Source of the DNA: an uncultured Clostridia bacterium
GTDB lineage: Bacteria; Bacillota; Clostridia; TANB77; CAG-508
Assembly (NCBI GenBank): GCA_904419095.1
Contig: CAJFQT010000080.1
Coordinates: forward strand, 1 to 6,778
DNA: 6,778 nt
Direction of reading: 5' to 3'
Position numbers and translations under genes: made by a program. A model generated the notes under the pieces. It saw only the letters and a list, made by a program, of their open reading frames with translations, was not told the DNA's origin and did no database searches. Positions 5,490 to 6,778 of the stretch are shown piece by piece. Each line of letters opens with the position of its first letter. Position 1 is the stretch's first letter.

Positions 5490-5519
5490 TTGAAATTTGT
5501 GATATAAAGTAGATATAAT
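5490..5519 (+). promoter_or_regulatory. Promoter of the ACT-VOC-Nudix block
   Basis: TTGAAA (5490-5495), an 18-base spacer and TATAAT (5514-5519) form a good sigma-A promoter. Transcription would begin near 5526, leaving a leader of about 17 bases before the ATG at 5543 with AAGGAG (5530-5535). Confidence 0.65.
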
Positions 5520-5542
5520 AAAATGTGTAAAGGAGAATTTTT

Positions 5543-5934
5543 ATGGATGTTAAAGAAGCTATTCCAAAAAGTATAGCAACAATTATGAAAGATACATATG
5601 TTTATGTGAAAACCGATATTTTAGAGAGACCAGATATTCATTTTATGGTATCAAAAGATAAAGATGAAATAACTGTAGTAACTAAAAAAGAAAATTTAAA
5701 AGAATTAAATGTGTTAGAAGTAGTAGGAGATTACAAATTAATTGAATTTAAACCGGCTGTACCATTTCAAACAGTGGGATTTTAGCAAAAATTGCTGAAA
5801 TAATTGCAAATGAAGGTATGAATATATTAATTGTTTCAACTTTTTCAAAAGATTATATTATGATAAAAGAAGAATTATGTGAAAAAGGTATTGTAGCCTT
5901 AAAAAATGTTGGATTTCCAATAGAATATGAATAA
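5543..5934 (+). pseudogene. ACT-domain protein, broken by a one-base frameshift
   Basis: The first frame runs from ATG 5543 to a TAG at 5783-5785 and gives 80 residues. The protein clearly continues in the next frame from about 5782 to the TAA at 5932-5934 (LAKIAEIIANEGMNILIVST, then FSKDYIMIKEELCEKGIVAL). Adding one T to the TTTT run at 5780-5783 restores a single 130-residue protein reading ...TVGF-LAKIAE.... The joined C-terminal half (about 64-128) matches ACT domains of the small ACT_7/CASTOR-like type, with the usual GxLAxIxxxLAxxxIxIxxISTFxxDYIxV pattern. Such domains bind amino acids or other small ligands; the ligand here is unknown. Start and promoter are good (AAGGAG, seven-base gap). 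The sequence after the break is still well conserved in style, so the change is either recent or a base-calling error. As written, the product lacks most of its ACT domain. Confidence 0.85.
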
Positions 5935-5985
5935 TATAAATCAATTTATGCGCTGGGTATAAATAAAGAGATTTTGGAGGAAAAT

Positions 5986-6366
5986 ATGAAAATAGAATTA
6001 GACCATATATATTTTAGTGTGTCAGATATGGATAAAGCAGTAAAATTTTATGAAGATTTTTTGGGAATAAAGGCTACTCATAGAGAAGGAAGTAGATGGG
6101 CAGATTTTGAAATAGAAGGACAAGAAGGAATGTATTTCGGATTAATAGACAAAAAAGCATTAGGAGAAAAAAGGATAATAGGTAATAATGCAACATTAGG
6201 AATTTACACAAATGATATATATGAAGCTTTTGAAAGAGCAAAGAAAATAGGAGCTACTATTTTATATGAACCAATTTATGTTCAAGATAGTCCATACAAA
6301 TATATTTGTTTTGGGATGTTAGATTTAGATGGCAACATGTTAGAAATAGCAAATTATGAAAGATAG
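5986..6366 (+). CDS. VOC family protein (glyoxalase / bleomycin-resistance fold)
   Basis: A 126-residue protein of the vicinal oxygen chelate superfamily. It has the two beta-alpha-beta-beta-beta halves: MKIELDHIYFSVSDMDKAVKFYEDFLGI in the first, and ATLGIYTNDIYEAFERAKKIGATILYEP then YICFGMLDLDGNMLEIANY in the second. H7 and E120 are at the usual metal-ligand positions, and the ending DxDGNxLEI is typical. Members range from glyoxalase I and antibiotic-binding proteins to dioxygenases, so the substrate cannot be named. A longer frame opens at a TTG at 5974, but that codon overlaps the Shine-Dalgarno GGAGG (5976-5980); the ATG at 5986, five bases after it, is the real start. It lies 51 bases after the ACT gene with no terminator between, so they are probably co-transcribed. 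Confidence 0.9.
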   Translation: MKIELDHIYFSVSDMDKAVKFYEDFLGIKATHREGSRWADFEIEGQEGMYFGLIDKKALGEKRIIGNNATLGIYTNDIYEAFERAKKIGATILYEPIYVQDSPYKYICFGMLDLDGNMLEIANYER

Positions 6367-6464
6367 AAGAAAGAGAAGATGAAAGAATTTATAAAGAAAT
6401 TTCTGAAGAAACCGAGCTTTAAAAGAGGAAGATTTTTTTAGGATTAGATTGGAGTGAATATTAT

Positions 6465-6778
6465 ATGGATAAGCCAATAAGAAAAGCAGTTAGGTGCTAT
6501 TTAGTAAAAGATAAGAAAGTAGTAGTGACAAAATATAAAGAAGGAAATAAAAAAGCAGGGTATTATGAAATACCAGGTGGAAAAATTGAAGAAGGAGAAA
6601 CTCCAGAACAGACAGCTATAAGAGAAATGAAAGAGGAAACAGGGCTTAAAATAAAAAACTTAAAATATAAAGGAAAAATGATAATTGAATATCCAAATAG
6701 AATATTTGATTTTCAAGTATTTATATGTAATGAATGTGAAGGAGAGCTACAAAATTTTGAAGAAAATACATCAGAATG
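6465..6778 (+). CDS. Nudix hydrolase, 3' part outside window
   Basis: The first 104 residues of a Nudix enzyme, which cleaves nucleoside diphosphates linked to another group; many small members clean oxidised or unwanted nucleotides. The full Nudix box is present: G39-x5-E45-x7-R53-E54-x-x-E57-E58-x-G60-L61, within YYEIPGGKIEEGETP and REMKEETGL. E54, E57 and E58 are the expected metal ligands. The substrate cannot be told from this part. The ATG at 6465 follows GGAG (6451-6454) with a ten-base gap. The 98 bases between it and the VOC gene hold no terminator or clear promoter, so it probably belongs to the same transcript. The gene is cut by the end of the window. Confidence 0.92.
   Translation, partial: MDKPIRKAVRCYLVKDKKVVVTKYKEGNKKAGYYEIPGGKIEEGETPEQTAIREMKEETGLKIKNLKYKGKMIIEYPNRIFDFQVFICNECEGELQNFEENTSE

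Noticed and set aside
5777..5785. Programmed -1 frameshift joining the two ACT halves
   Set aside because: GGA TTT TAG is not a canonical X XXY YYZ slippery heptamer and no stimulating structure was seen just downstream; a simple deletion is more likely.
5974..5985. Upstream TTG start for the VOC gene
   Set aside because: The TTG overlaps the GGAGG Shine-Dalgarno that serves the ATG at 5986, and the extra four residues are not part of the domain.
6360..6441. Short frames between the VOC and Nudix genes, including a Nudix-box-like KEISEETEL and a 20-residue basic peptide from ATG 6379
   Set aside because: The GA-rich sequence gives Lys/Glu runs by composition alone; there is no start for the first and no clear ribosome binding site for the second.

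Overview
This is a very AT-rich window with strong AGGAGG-type ribosome binding sites, TTGAnn/TATAAT promoters and U-tailed hairpin terminators. Together with the gene content this points to a low-GC Firmicute, most likely an uncultured gut Clostridia lineage. That assignment is inference from style and protein families; there is no taxonomic marker.

Layout. Bases 1-95 are the last part of a group II intron: domain V, domain VI with its bulged branch-point A, and the 3' splice end. Next comes a divergent pair with a promoter on each side of the gap: an HD-domain protein on the minus strand (169-702) and a large acidic protein of unknown function on the plus strand (859-2193). A small stand-alone FeoA-domain protein follows (2262-2498), closed by a strong terminator. 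That terminator also contains the promoter of the next gene, a membrane-anchored protein with a predicted beta-rich outer domain (2680-3147). A two-way terminator then separates this gene from a converging 58-residue minus-strand gene (3241-3417), which is easily missed because the opposite strand is also open. The region upstream of this small gene, shared with rlmD, is unusually rich in palindromes and inverted repeats. The 23S rRNA uracil methyltransferase gene rlmD/rlmCD (3618-4982) is complete. It is followed by 560 bases with no convincing gene, holding a 13-bp inverted repeat around an 80-base core and a terminator.

The last block has its own promoter and probably forms one transcript. 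It contains an ACT-domain gene split by a one-base frameshift (5543-5934), a VOC/glyoxalase-fold protein (5986-6366) and a Nudix hydrolase cut by the window end (6465 onward).

No single pathway links these genes. Only RlmD has a clear housekeeping reaction (rRNA m5U). The others are a probable HD phosphohydrolase, small regulatory or ligand-binding proteins and unknowns. The most unusual part is 3205-3551: a small orphan gene whose Shine-Dalgarno can fold into a hairpin and whose promoter is covered by two palindromes.
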